From Virgibacillus_R byunsanensis (lineage in GTDB: Bacteria; Bacillota; Bacilli; Bacillales; Amphibacillaceae): 64,000 bases of DNA. Position 1 is the first letter of the stretch; each line of letters begins with the position of its first letter. The translations under genes were made by a program, and so were the position numbers. This document shows, piece by piece, positions 33,151 to 42,552 of the stretch. The notes beneath the pieces are model-generated. The model worked only from the letters and a program-made list of their open reading frames with translations, was not told the DNA's origin and did no database searches. The stretch is from assembly GCF_042675965.1 (NCBI RefSeq), contig NZ_JBHTKJ010000026.1, positions 1 through 64,000 on the forward strand. The letters run 5' to 3'.

Positions 33151-34437
33151 TTACTTTTTCAAGTTGTAAAATGCTCTCAAACCAGCGTATTCACCCATGC
33201 CTGCTAGCTCGTCTTCAATACGAAGTAACTGGTTGTATTTTGCGACACGGTCTGTACGGGATGGTGCACCTGTCTTAATTTGCCCAGCGTTTGTTGCTAC
33301 TGCGATATCAGCAATGGTTGCGTCTTCTGTTTCACCTGAACGGTGGGAAATTACTGCTGTATATCCAGCACGTTTAGCCATTTCAATGGCTTCAAATGTT
33401 TCGGTTAGTGTACCAATTTGATTTACTTTAACTAAGATAGAGTTTCCAATACCCTGTTCAATACCTTGTGCTAGTTTAGCTGTATTAGTAACGAATAAAT
33501 CATCGCCTACTAGTTGGACACGGTCACCGATACGATCTGTTAAAAATTTAAATCCTTCCCAGTCGTTTTCATCAAGTCCGTCTTCAATTGATACAATTGG
33601 GTATTTATTAACCATCTCTTCATACCAATCAACCATCTCAGCTGAAGTGCGAACAACACCTTCACCTTTCAGGTTGTACTTGCCATTATCATAAATTTCA
33701 GATGCAGCAACATCCATTGCTAACTGAATTTCTTCACCTGCTTTATATCCAGCAGCTTCAATTGCTTCCATAATTGTTTGTAATGCTTCTTCATTAGAGC
33801 CAAGGTTTGGTGCAAACCCACCTTCATCCCCTACAGATGTATTATAGCCCTTTGACTTCAAAACATTTTTCAAGGAATGGAAAATTTCAGCACCAGTACG
33901 TACAGCCTCTTTGAATGTAGGAGCAGCAACAGGCATGATCATGAATTCTTGAATATCTACATTGTTGTCTGCATGCTCACCACCATTTAAGATATTCATC
34001 ATTGGTGTTGGAAGTGTTTTTGCATTAAATCCGCCTAGATAATTGTATAGCGGAATTTCCAGGAAGCTTGACGCAGCATGTGCTACTGCCATAGATACTC
34101 CTAAAATAGCATTGGCACCCAAATTACCTTTGTTTTCTGTACCATCTTGCTCCACCATTAAATGATCGATGATGTTTTGACGTGTTACATCAATTCCAAG
34201 TAATTCTGGTCCAATTATTTCATTTACATTCTGAACAGCTTTTAAAACACCTTTCCCTAAGTAACGGTCCTTATCGCCATCACGTAGTTCTACCGCTTCA
34301 TATTCACCTGTTGATGCACCACTTGGAACTAATGCAGCACCAAAAGCACCTGATTCTGTAAAAACTTCAACCTCAACTGTTGGATTACCACGTGAATCTA
34401 ATACTTCTCGAGCATAAACATCTGTAATATATGGCAT
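33151..34437 (-). CDS. eno: Enolase
   Basis: The 428-residue enzyme converts 2-phosphoglycerate to PEP. Motifs are intact: SGASTGEYEAVELRD near residue 40, DEGGFAPNL, the metal ligands in AMDVAASEIYDNG, SIEDGLDENDWEG and LVGDDLFVTN, catalytic Lys in LVKVNQIGTLTET, and ISHRSGETEDATIAD. It is the last gene of the pgk-tpiA-gpmI-eno unit, 16 bp after gpmI, with AAAGGAGAG before its ATG and a strong terminator behind it. Confidence 0.98.
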   Translation of the reverse strand: MPYITDVYAREVLDSRGNPTVEVEVFTESGAFGAALVPSGASTGEYEAVELRDGDKDRYLGKGVLKAVQNVNEIIGPELLGIDVTRQNIIDHLMVEQDGTENKGNLGANAILGVSMAVAHAASSFLEIPLYNYLGGFNAKTLPTPMMNILNGGEHADNNVDIQEFMIMPVAAPTFKEAVRTGAEIFHSLKNVLKSKGYNTSVGDEGGFAPNLGSNEEALQTIMEAIEAAGYKAGEEIQLAMDVAASEIYDNGKYNLKGEGVVRTSAEMVDWYEEMVNKYPIVSIEDGLDENDWEGFKFLTDRIGDRVQLVGDDLFVTNTAKLAQGIEQGIGNSILVKVNQIGTLTETFEAIEMAKRAGYTAVISHRSGETEDATIADIAVATNAGQIKTGAPSRTDRVAKYNQLLRIEDELAGMGEYAGLRAFYNLKK

Positions 34438-34453
34438 ATAAATCTCTCCTTTT

Positions 34454-35989
34454 TTATTTAATTAATGATTTACCAGTCATTTCTTTAGGCTGTTCTAACC
34501 CTAATAAATCGAGTAAGGTTGGGGATAAGTCTGCTAAGACCCCGCCTTCTCTAAGTTCTGCACCTTCCTTTGTTACAATTACGGGTACAGGATTTGTCGT
34601 ATGTGCAGTCATTGGATCTCCATCAACTGTTATAACTTCATCAGAGTTTCCGTGGTCTGCTGTAATAATCGCATTTCCACCAAGCTCCATAATCTTATCA
34701 ACTACTTTACCGAGACATTCATCGACTGCTTCGATTGCTTTAATAGTTGGTTCTAGTTTTCCAGAATGACCAACCATGTCCGGGTTTGCAAAATTTAGGA
34801 TAATTGCATTTTGTGATCCAGTTTCAAGCTCCTCTAACAGGGCATCGGTAACTTCATATACACTCATCTCTGGCTTTAGGTCGTATGTTGGAACTTTTGG
34901 AGAATCAATTAACACGCGCTTCTCACCAGGAAATTCCTGTTCGCGACCACCACTCATATAATATGTTACGTGTGGATATTTTTCCGTTTCTGCAACACGT
35001 AATTGATTCATATTGTTTTGAGCTAGCACTTCTCCTATCGTATTATCTAAATTGACTGGCTTATAGGCAACATAACCATCTACAGATTCACTAAAATTCG
35101 TCAGCATAACAAAGTCTAAATCTTTTGGCGCCTTTTCTCCACGATCAAAGTCGCGAAAGTCATCATTTGCGAATGTGCGGGAAATTTGAATAGCACGATC
35201 TGGTCTGAAATTATAAAAAATGATAGAATCCTCATCTTCAACTGTTCCAACAGGTTTATCATTCTCGTCTGTAAGAACAGCAGGAATAACAAACTCGTCA
35301 TATATTCCATTTTCATAGGAATCATCTATTAGTTGATACGGATCTTTATACGTAGGACCTATTCCGTGCACCATCGCATCGTATGCTTTTTTCACACGAT
35401 CCCACCGCTTGTCACGATCCATGGAATAATAACGTCCTGATATTGTTGCCAATTGACCAACGCCTAATTCCTTCATTTTATCTTCAGTTGCCTGAATAAA
35501 TTTTTTAGCTGTTTGCGGTCCAACATCACGACCGTCTAAGAAAGCATGAACATAAACACGTTCAAGGTTACTATCACTTGCCAATTTTAGCAATGCAAAA
35601 AGGTGATTTATATGACTATGAACACCACCATCGGATAATAATCCAAAGATGTGTAATGCTTTATTCTTTTCTTTAGCATGATTTATCGATTTTAAAAAGG
35701 CTTCTTTTTCAAAAAATGCTCCTTCTTCAATCGAAAAATTAACACGAGTTAAACTTTGATAGACAATTCGACCTGCACCAATATTTAAATGGCCAACCTC
35801 CGAATTACCCATCTGTCCTTCAGGGAGTCCAACCGCCTTACCGCTTGCAATTAATTGGTTGTGTGCGTATTTCTCCCAATACCGGTCAAAATTAGGTGTA
35901 TTTGCTTGTTTTACTGCATTACCCATCACTTCATCGCGGATAGCATAACCATCGAGAATAATTAATGCAGCTAACTTTTCCTGATTCAT
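34454..35989 (-). CDS. gpmI: 2,3-bisphosphoglycerate-independent phosphoglycerate mutase
   Basis: The 511-residue, manganese-dependent enzyme interconverts 3- and 2-phosphoglycerate. The phospho-Ser lies in PEGQMGNSEVGHLNIGAGR, and metal ligands in LIILDGYA, NFANPDMVGHSG and ITADHGNSDEV. The start overlaps the tpiA stop by four bases (ATGA), so it is coupled to tpiA. The length is typical. Confidence 0.98.
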   Translation of the reverse strand: MNQEKLAALIILDGYAIRDEVMGNAVKQANTPNFDRYWEKYAHNQLIASGKAVGLPEGQMGNSEVGHLNIGAGRIVYQSLTRVNFSIEEGAFFEKEAFLKSINHAKEKNKALHIFGLLSDGGVHSHINHLFALLKLASDSNLERVYVHAFLDGRDVGPQTAKKFIQATEDKMKELGVGQLATISGRYYSMDRDKRWDRVKKAYDAMVHGIGPTYKDPYQLIDDSYENGIYDEFVIPAVLTDENDKPVGTVEDEDSIIFYNFRPDRAIQISRTFANDDFRDFDRGEKAPKDLDFVMLTNFSESVDGYVAYKPVNLDNTIGEVLAQNNMNQLRVAETEKYPHVTYYMSGGREQEFPGEKRVLIDSPKVPTYDLKPEMSVYEVTDALLEELETGSQNAIILNFANPDMVGHSGKLEPTIKAIEAVDECLGKVVDKIMELGGNAIITADHGNSDEVITVDGDPMTAHTTNPVPVIVTKEGAELREGGVLADLSPTLLDLLGLEQPKEMTGKSLIK

Positions 35990-36744
35990 TTCGTACCTGC
36001 CTCCACAAGTTGTAAGAACGATTCTGCCTCTAGGCTCGCTCCCCCAACCAATGCTCCATCTACGTCTGATTGTTCTAGTAGTTCATCAATTGTCGCCGGT
36101 TTCACACTTCCCCCGTATTGAATAACTACTTTTTCAGCCGTAACGTCAGAGGTAACGTCTTTTAAAACGTTTCGAATGTGGGCACATACTTCATTTGCAT
36201 CTTCACTCGATGCCGTCTTTCCTGTTCCAATTGCCCAGATTGGTTCATACGCAATAATCGTTTCCGCTACTTGTTCCTCTGTTAAACCTTTAATCGCTTG
36301 TTTTACTTGGTTTTCCACATGAGTCATTGTTTCGTTTGCATCCCGTTGTTCAAGCGTTTCCCCAACACATACAATTGGTGTTAAATCATGTTTAAATGCA
36401 GCATGTGTCTTCTTGTTTACCATTTCATCTGTTTCGTTAAAATATTCACGACGCTCCGAATGGCCTAAAACTACATGCGTAACACCTAAATCACGAAGCA
36501 TTACAGGGCTTACTTCTCCTGTGAACGCTCCACTTTCTTCAAAGTACATGTTCTGTGCACCAATTTTCACGTTTGAATCCTTAGTTTTTTCCACAAGAGA
36601 AGCTAAAAAGGGAAATGGTGCACATACAATTGCCTCTACATTTGTGTCGTTAGGTACTTTTGTTGCAACCTCACCGACGAATTGATTTGCTTCTGATAAA
36701 ACTTTGTTCATTTTCCAATTACCAGCAATTACTTTTTTGCGCAT
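35986..36744 (-). CDS. tpiA: Triosephosphate isomerase
   Basis: The 252-residue enzyme interconverts dihydroxyacetone phosphate and glyceraldehyde 3-phosphate. It has GNWKMNK at the N-terminus, the electrophilic His in VLGHSERREYF, catalytic Glu in IIAYEPIWAIGTGKTASSED, and the phosphate-binding QYGGSVKP and ALVGGASL. AAGAGGTGAG precedes the ATG. It lies 34 bp after pgk. Confidence 0.98.
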   Translation of the reverse strand: MRKKVIAGNWKMNKVLSEANQFVGEVATKVPNDTNVEAIVCAPFPFLASLVEKTKDSNVKIGAQNMYFEESGAFTGEVSPVMLRDLGVTHVVLGHSERREYFNETDEMVNKKTHAAFKHDLTPIVCVGETLEQRDANETMTHVENQVKQAIKGLTEEQVAETIIAYEPIWAIGTGKTASSEDANEVCAHIRNVLKDVTSDVTAEKVVIQYGGSVKPATIDELLEQSDVDGALVGGASLEAESFLQLVEAGTK

Positions 36745-36778
36745 CGTCTCACCTCTTAAAATAATAATTTATTTGTAT

Positions 36779-37960
36779 TCATTTATCATTTAGTGCTTGT
36801 ACTCCTGGAAGAACTTTACCTTCCATAAACTCTAAGGAAGCTCCACCACCAGTAGATACGTGATCCATTTCTTCGGCAAAGCCAAATTTTTCAACAGCAG
36901 CAGCCGAATCTCCACCACCAATTACGGTATAACCATTTGTGTTTGCCAATGCTTCTGCAACAGCTTTTGTACCTCCGGCGAATGCATTATACTCAAACAC
37001 TCCCATCGGTCCATTCCATATAATCAGTTTTGACGCTTCGATAATTTGTGTGAACTTATCACGAGTCTTAGGACCAATATCAAGTGCTTCCCAATCTGCA
37101 GGAATTTCTTCAATATCGACAATTTTCGTGTTTGCTGTTTCTGAAAAATCATCAGCAACAATAGCGTCTACTGGTAAGACAAGATTTACACCTTTTTCTT
37201 GTGCTTTTTGCATAAATTCTTTAGCTAAATCTATTTTATCTTCTTCAAGTAATGAATTTCCTATTTCATATCCTTTTGCTTTGATAAATGTGTAAGCAAG
37301 TCCACCACCTATAATCAGGTTATCTACTTTGTCTAATAAATTATCAATTACATTTATTTTATCCTTAACCTTCGCACCGCCAATTATCGCAGTAAAGGGA
37401 CGCTCAGGGTCAGCTAATGCTTTACCTAACACATTAATTTCCTTCTCCATAAGAAATCCAGCAGCAGCAGGTAGTTTTTCAGCTACACCTGTTGTGGAGG
37501 CATGTGCCCGGTGTGCAGCCCCAAAAGCATCATTCACATATACATCAGCCATATCTGCAAAGCTCTGGGCAAGTTGTGCATCATTTTTTTCTTCTCCTGC
37601 CTCAAATCGTACATTTTCAATTAATAAAATGTCGCCATCCGTTATATTGGAGACGGCTTCATTAACTTCGCTTCCATAAACAGCATCGGTTTTAACAACT
37701 TCTTTGCCAATCAAATCACTTAGTCGATTTGCTATAGGATCAAGCCGCAGTTCTTCCACAACTTCTCCTTTAGGTCTTCCAAGGTGGCTGGCTAAAATAA
37801 CTATAGCGCCCTGTTCAACCAAATAATTGATAGTAGGTAAGGCTGCTTTGATTCTCGTATCATCCCTTACCTCACCATTTTTCATTGGTACATTAAAATC
37901 GACGCGACAAAAGACCTTCTTACCCTTTAAATCCAAGTCGTGCAACGTTTTCTTATCCAT
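36779..37960 (-). CDS. pgk: Phosphoglycerate kinase
   Basis: The 393-residue enzyme makes ATP from 1,3-bisphosphoglycerate. Motifs: KVFCRVDFNVPMKNGEVRDD, LASHLGRPKGE, YVNDAFGAAHRAHAST, IIGGAKVKDKI, WNGPMGVFE and the C-terminal VIGGGDSAAAVEKFG with HVSTGGGASLEFMEG. AGAAGGAGG precedes the ATG. About 240 bp separate it from gap, with a terminator just after gap, so pgk onward probably has its own promoter in addition to read-through. Confidence 0.98.
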   Translation of the reverse strand: MDKKTLHDLDLKGKKVFCRVDFNVPMKNGEVRDDTRIKAALPTINYLVEQGAIVILASHLGRPKGEVVEELRLDPIANRLSDLIGKEVVKTDAVYGSEVNEAVSNITDGDILLIENVRFEAGEEKNDAQLAQSFADMADVYVNDAFGAAHRAHASTTGVAEKLPAAAGFLMEKEINVLGKALADPERPFTAIIGGAKVKDKINVIDNLLDKVDNLIIGGGLAYTFIKAKGYEIGNSLLEEDKIDLAKEFMQKAQEKGVNLVLPVDAIVADDFSETANTKIVDIEEIPADWEALDIGPKTRDKFTQIIEASKLIIWNGPMGVFEYNAFAGGTKAVAEALANTNGYTVIGGGDSAAAVEKFGFAEEMDHVSTGGGASLEFMEGKVLPGVQALNDK

Positions 37961-38154
37961 AGATGCAACCTCCTTCTATTAGAATAACGCAGCAGTCGCC
38001 TCGTACTTGTAGCGAGTGCCGAAGTTTTACTTATACTTTAATCCGTAAAAAATTTTATGTACAAAAACCCCTTATTTAGGTTTTCCCCGATTTCCATCTA
38101 TTAACCATTATACTTTAGTAACAGGAAAATATATACTCTAGATGTTTTAACGTT

Positions 38155-38184
38155 GAAAAGGAGGAGGATTTTATCCTCCTCCTA
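38155..38184 (-). terminator. Terminator between gap and pgk
   Basis: AGGAGGAGGAT and ATCCTCCTCCT pair perfectly with a three-base loop and are followed by TTTTC. It would make gap mRNA far more abundant than the downstream genes. Confidence 0.85.
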
Positions 38185-38202
38185 ATTCGTTACAATATAT
38201 AC

Positions 38203-39210
38203 TTATAGTCCTTGTTTTTGAATATAAGCCGCTAAGTCTATACAACGAGCTGAGTAGCCCATTTCGTTGTCATACCACGAAACAACTTTAACCATATTAT
38301 CTTCTAGTGTCATCGTAGACAAGCTATCAAAAATAGAAGAGTATGGATTCCCAACAATGTCTGAGGATACAAGTGGTTCGTCACTATATTGCAACACTGC
38401 GCTTAAGTCACCTTCAGCTGCTGCTTTAAATGCTTCATTTACTTCTTCTTCCGTTACATTCTTATCTAATTCGGCAACTAAATCAACTAATGAACCATCA
38501 GGAGTTGGTACACGCACTGCCATACCGTTAAGTTTTCCATCTAATTCCGGTAATACTTTCCCAACGACTTTTGCAGCACCTGTTGATGTTGGGATGATGT
38601 TTTGTGCTGCTGCACGTGCACGACGATAATCCTTATGTGGTAAATCAAGAATTTGCTGATCATTTGTATACGAGTGTACTGTAGTCATTAAACCACGTTT
38701 TAAACCAAAGCTATCGTGAAGTACTTTAGCTAGTGGTGCGATACAGTTGGTTGTACATGAAGCATTAGATACCACATGGTGTTCACTTGGGTTATAATCC
38801 TGCTCATTAACACCCATAACCATTGTTAAGTCTTCTTCTTTAGCAGGTGCTGAAATAATTACTTTTTTTGCACCAGCATCAATATGTTTTTGTGCATCAT
38901 TTCGTTGAGTAAAGCGGCCAGTAGATTCAATAACAATTTCGACTCCAAGATCTCCCCAGCCTAGATTAGCTGGATCACGCTCAGATAGCACGTTAATTTC
39001 TTTTCCACCAACTACGATATTTGAACCATTTACCGTCACTTCCTGATCTAATCGGCCATGTACCGAATCATATTTTAACAAGTGTGCAAGCATATCAGCA
39101 TCTGTTAAATCATTAACAGCCACAACCTCAACTTCATCATTTGTTAAAGACTGACGGAATACATTACGTCCAATACGGCCGAATCCATTAATACCTATTT
39201 TTACTGTCAT
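38203..39210 (-). CDS. gap: Glyceraldehyde-3-phosphate dehydrogenase, glycolytic type
   Basis: The 335-residue enzyme has the NAD-binding KIGINGFGRIGRNVFRQ, VNDLTDADMLAHLLKYDSVHG (Asp typical of NAD-specific GapA), the catalytic Cys in SNASCTTNCIAPLAKV and WYDNEMGYSARC at the C-terminus. It follows cggR by about 40 bp and is under CggR repression, consistent with the glycolytic GapA rather than the gluconeogenic GapB. AGGAGG precedes the ATG. Confidence 0.97.
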   Translation of the reverse strand: MTVKIGINGFGRIGRNVFRQSLTNDEVEVVAVNDLTDADMLAHLLKYDSVHGRLDQEVTVNGSNIVVGGKEINVLSERDPANLGWGDLGVEIVIESTGRFTQRNDAQKHIDAGAKKVIISAPAKEEDLTMVMGVNEQDYNPSEHHVVSNASCTTNCIAPLAKVLHDSFGLKRGLMTTVHSYTNDQQILDLPHKDYRRARAAAQNIIPTSTGAAKVVGKVLPELDGKLNGMAVRVPTPDGSLVDLVAELDKNVTEEEVNEAFKAAAEGDLSAVLQYSDEPLVSSDIVGNPYSSIFDSLSTMTLEDNMVKVVSWYDNEMGYSARCIDLAAYIQKQGL

Positions 39211-39248
39211 ATTTATTCCTCCTATATTCTTAAAAAAATTTATACTTT

Positions 39249-40283
39249 CTATTTATTTAAAGGGGAATTTTCCCTTAAAATCTGTTCTGCTGCAACTTCA
39301 TCCGTTATAAGTACATTACTTTTTCCTTGACGAAAATAGGATGAAATTGCTTTTCCTTTCGTCCCGCCACCAGCTATTGTTACAACACAACCAATAGATG
39401 CTAAATCATCTAGGTGGATGCCAATTGTTCGGACTTTATGAACAACATCCCCATTTTCATTGAAATAATACCCAAACGCTTCACTAACAGCTTGATTTGC
39501 TTCTAAATGCTGGACAACACTTTCTTCTGTTTTTCTACGCTTAGCCATGGTAATTGCTTCACCTATACCGTGAAGAATTACATCCGAATCCTTTATGATT
39601 TGTAAAACCTCAATAATGGATGGCTCTTTAATCATGGTTTGATAGGAAGTTTCGCTAAGTGGATCAGGAACATAAAGCAATCGATAATCACCTTTAGCCT
39701 TTACTGCCATTTTAGAAACAATTGTGTTGGCTTGATTTTCTACCTTTTCACCAATGCCTCCTCTTGCTGGAACAAATAAATGGCTTGTATGTTCAAAAGG
39801 GGTCATTTCATCAGCTACCGCTGCCATAGTGGTCCCACCAGTAACAGCAATTGTTTGATTCGTGCTGAAGCGAGATCCAAGAAAGGATATACATGCTTTT
39901 CCCATTTCTTTTTTCACCCAATCGTGTTGATCACTATCACCAGGAACGATCATTACGTTCTCTATATGTAATTTATCCTGTAACTGCTTTTCTAAAACAC
40001 TTAAACCAGTTATTTCCCGCATAAAGTCAGCTAATTGATCAATAACTAACCTTCCCTCTTTTGTAATATGCATTCCCTTCGTAGTTACATCAACAAGACC
40101 TTGTGCGTGTAAAAAATCAATTTCTCCACGGACATTGCGTTCGGTTAAATTGGTTCGTTCACTAAGTCCTCTTCGGCCAATAGGTTGAAATAGAGCTAGC
40201 GTATTTAAAATGACATACCTCTGCTGTATTACTTCTAACAGGTCGGGGTACAATTTTTTCTGTAGTTCAACTAAATCTCGCAT
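39249..40283 (-). CDS. cggR: Central glycolytic genes regulator CggR (SorC family)
   Basis: This 344-residue repressor has an N-terminal winged helix (GRRGLSERTNLTERNVRGEIDFLHAQG in two parts, residues 35-65) and a SorC sugar-phosphate sensor domain with TGGTTMAAVADEM, FVPARGGIGEKVENQ and GIHLDDLASIGCVV. In Bacillus it represses cggR-gap-pgk-tpi-pgm-eno and is released by fructose-1,6-bisphosphate. The matching operator is upstream at 40303-40337. AAAGGAG precedes the ATG. Confidence 0.95.
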   Translation of the reverse strand: MRDLVELQKKLYPDLLEVIQQRYVILNTLALFQPIGRRGLSERTNLTERNVRGEIDFLHAQGLVDVTTKGMHITKEGRLVIDQLADFMREITGLSVLEKQLQDKLHIENVMIVPGDSDQHDWVKKEMGKACISFLGSRFSTNQTIAVTGGTTMAAVADEMTPFEHTSHLFVPARGGIGEKVENQANTIVSKMAVKAKGDYRLLYVPDPLSETSYQTMIKEPSIIEVLQIIKDSDVILHGIGEAITMAKRRKTEESVVQHLEANQAVSEAFGYYFNENGDVVHKVRTIGIHLDDLASIGCVVTIAGGGTKGKAISSYFRQGKSNVLITDEVAAEQILRENSPLNK

Positions 40284-40302
40284 ATTGAGACTCCTTTGGA
40301 TG

Positions 40303-40337
40303 GACGTTTTCAGTCCCGGGTAATTTTATTGTGTCCC
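40303..40337 (-). promoter_or_regulatory. CggR operator
   Basis: Read on the minus strand the region has GGGAC-N14-CGGGAC-N6-CGTC. This fits the known tandem layout GGGAC-N6-TGTC-N4-CGGGAC-N6-TGTC in spacing: both GGGAC blocks are exact, the last block differs at one base (CGTC for TGTC) and the second block is lost (AAAT). It lies 20 bp before the cggR start codon, as in Bacillus. Confidence 0.8.
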
Positions 40338-40413
40338 ACCTTATGTAAAAAAATACAGCAAAATAATTATTTGCTCATTAATATTGTACCACAGTAAACT
40401 AAATATTCAACCA

Positions 40414-40662
40414 TTATGATTGAGAAGCATCCCGAAGCAATTCTTCCAATGAGTCAATATTAAGTTCCTCACAGTTAAGCGTGTTTCCATTAACTTCTAC
40501 AAACGGGATTAAAATTTGATATTTTTCTAACCATTCATCATTTGTATAGATATCACGTTCTTCTAGTTGAAAAGGATAATCGTTTTCTAACATAAGCAAT
40601 AATGCCTTTGCATCGTCGCATAATGAGCAAACCTCTTTTGTATAAAAAATAACATGTAACAT
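40414..40662 (-). CDS. Glutaredoxin-like thioredoxin-fold protein (DUF836 type)
   Basis: The 82-residue protein has the redox motif CSLC in FYTKEVCSLCDDAK, the cis-Pro in IPFVEVNG, and an acidic C-terminal helix. It matches small glutaredoxin-like proteins found beside cggR and sigma-54 genes in Bacillaceae. AGGAGGAATC precedes the ATG. It lies between rpoN and cggR on the same strand, 23 bp after rpoN, so probably co-transcribed with it. Its redox partner is unknown. Confidence 0.82.
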   Translation of the reverse strand: MLHVIFYTKEVCSLCDDAKALLLMLENDYPFQLEERDIYTNDEWLEKYQILIPFVEVNGNTLNCEELNIDSLEELLRDASQS

Positions 40663-40685
40663 ATATGATTCCTCCTGTAGCTTGA

Positions 40686-41966
40686 CTATTTACGTTTGAT
40701 AGAAGCTGGTATCTGTAATTGTTCACGATATTTCATTACTGTCCTTCTAGCGATCGTGATTCCAAACTCTTCATACAATCGTATTCTTATTAATTCATCC
40801 GATAATGGCTTTTGTTTATTTTCATGCTGAATTAACTCATGGATTAACTGCTTTATAGCAAATGCAGCAGTTTTCTTTCCATTTCGCTGCGTAACTCCTG
40901 ATTGTAAAAAGAACTTAATTGGTACAACACCCTGCTTCGTTTGAACATATTTATTACTTATCGTTCGACTAATGGTTGAAATATGCACATCCAACTCTTG
41001 TGCCACTTCTCTTAAAGTTAACGGTTCTAACATGAAGGATCCATGTTCAAAAAACAGTTGTTGCTTCTCCACTAATTTTCTTATCACTAATTCTAATGTA
41101 TTTGTTCGGTAGGTTATTGCTTGATTCAACCAGTCAATTTGCTTGTATTTTTCCTTCAGATAATTGGCAGCGTCTTTTTCTAGATTCGTAAGACCTTCAT
41201 ATGAACGATTAAGCTCAATAGTTGGTGAATTCCATTTATAAAACGAAATCCTCCACTCGCCGTCCTCTTTATAAATGGAGGCTTCTGGGATAACATACTC
41301 TGGGCGTTTTACGGCTAAAAGTTGACCAGGTTTAGGGTGACATCGTTTAATCTGATCTAATATCGCATAAACATCTTCCTCTATTGTATCGTATTCTTCT
41401 ATGATGGCATTAACATTTTCATCGGCTATCCAATCTAAATGTTCTGTTAGTAAGGATTCGACAAATGGCTTATAAACACTTGTATGCTTTAGTTGTAGGA
41501 GGATACACTCACTAATAGACCTTGCTCCGATTCCGGAAGGCTCCAGTGATTGAATCTTCACGAGAGCTTCTTCCACCAAATTAACAGTTGTGCTACATTC
41601 CTCTGCCCACATTTTTAGTTCTATATCCAAATAGCCATCTTCGTTCAAAGAATCAATTCCAAAGTGTACAATGGGCTCCATTGTTTCAGATATATCCAGT
41701 GTGTATAATTGTTGCCTCAACTGTTCATACATCGATAGTTCTGTTTGGTTGATTTCACCAACAGCTACTTCATTATAATTTGCCGATTTATACTGAGCAA
41801 TATCATAATCATAATTCACTTCTTCAATTAATGGGTTCTCTTTAGCTATTTCTTTAATATATTCGATTAATTCAATACCAGAAAACTGCAGGATCTGAAT
41901 TGCTTGTAAAAGAGATTGATTCAGTTTCCGTTGCAATGTTTGTTCTTGGGTGAGTTTAGGTTCCAT
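40686..41966 (-). CDS. rpoN: RNA polymerase sigma-54 factor (SigL)
   Basis: The 426-residue sigma factor has a Gln/Leu-rich N-terminal activator-binding region (LNQSLLQAIQILQFSGIEL), a core-binding domain with LEPSGIGARSISECILLQ, the HTH PLTLREVAQELDVHISTISR and the RpoN box ARRTVMKYREQL that reads the -24 element. The longer frame starts 20 codons earlier, but AGGAGGAGAG precedes MEPKLTQE. It needs an enhancer-binding activator; none is in the window. In B. subtilis it controls amino acid and acetoin or levan catabolism. Confidence 0.96.
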   Translation of the reverse strand: MEPKLTQEQTLQRKLNQSLLQAIQILQFSGIELIEYIKEIAKENPLIEEVNYDYDIAQYKSANYNEVAVGEINQTELSMYEQLRQQLYTLDISETMEPIVHFGIDSLNEDGYLDIELKMWAEECSTTVNLVEEALVKIQSLEPSGIGARSISECILLQLKHTSVYKPFVESLLTEHLDWIADENVNAIIEEYDTIEEDVYAILDQIKRCHPKPGQLLAVKRPEYVIPEASIYKEDGEWRISFYKWNSPTIELNRSYEGLTNLEKDAANYLKEKYKQIDWLNQAITYRTNTLELVIRKLVEKQQLFFEHGSFMLEPLTLREVAQELDVHISTISRTISNKYVQTKQGVVPIKFFLQSGVTQRNGKKTAAFAIKQLIHELIQHENKQKPLSDELIRIRLYEEFGITIARRTVMKYREQLQIPASIKRK

Positions 41967-42068
41967 TGTCTCTCCTCCTAGCAAGTGTCCTACTTCTATT
42001 TTGCCATACATTTTGAAAAAACTCACCTGTAATATATACTTAGCCTTAGATAAGGAGTGTTATTAACA

Positions 42069-42458
42069 TTGATTGAAGTATATACAGACGGTGCAGCAAG
42101 CGGTGATCCAGGTTTAAGTGGAGCTGGCATCTATATAAAAAAAGATGGAAATCATTACGAACATGCCTTTCCATTAGGAATGTTATCCAATCATGAAGCC
42201 GAGTTCCACGCAGTAATAAAGGGACTTCAAGTATGCCAGGAATACTTTCCAAATGAGATATTATCTTTTCGTTCAGATTCTAAGCTTGTTGTCGATGTGA
42301 TTGAAAAAGATTTTACAAAAAACAAAATGTTCCTTCCCTTGCTTGAAAAAATAAAAGAAGAAGCAAGCGAATTTCCTTATTTCTTCATTAAATGGATCCC
42401 AGAGAAGAAAAATAATCACGCTGATAAATTAGCTAGAAGTGCCATCCATATGAATTAG
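42069..42458 (+). CDS. RNase HI-like protein (YpeP/YpdQ type)
   Basis: The 129-residue protein has the RNase H fold: first Asp in VYTDGAASGDPGLSGAGIYI, Glu in NHEAEFHAVIKGLQ, Asp in FRSDSKLVVDVIEKD, and a C-terminal WIPEKKNNHADKLAR that supplies the last acidic residue. All four acidic positions appear present, so hydrolysis of RNA in RNA-DNA hybrids is possible. B. subtilis YpeP-type proteins often lack activity, so this is not assured. The start is TTG at 42069 after AAGGAG; a GTG at 42057 overlaps the ribosome site. Confidence 0.8.
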   Translation: MIEVYTDGAASGDPGLSGAGIYIKKDGNHYEHAFPLGMLSNHEAEFHAVIKGLQVCQEYFPNEILSFRSDSKLVVDVIEKDFTKNKMFLPLLEKIKEEASEFPYFFIKWIPEKKNNHADKLARSAIHMN

Positions 42459-42552
42459 TTTGTCTTAAATAGGCATTCTCTCGACCCGTTTTTCATGTTA
42501 TAATGAAGTTTAATTAATAGAATTTAGATTAACTAGAATAGGAGTTGTACTA

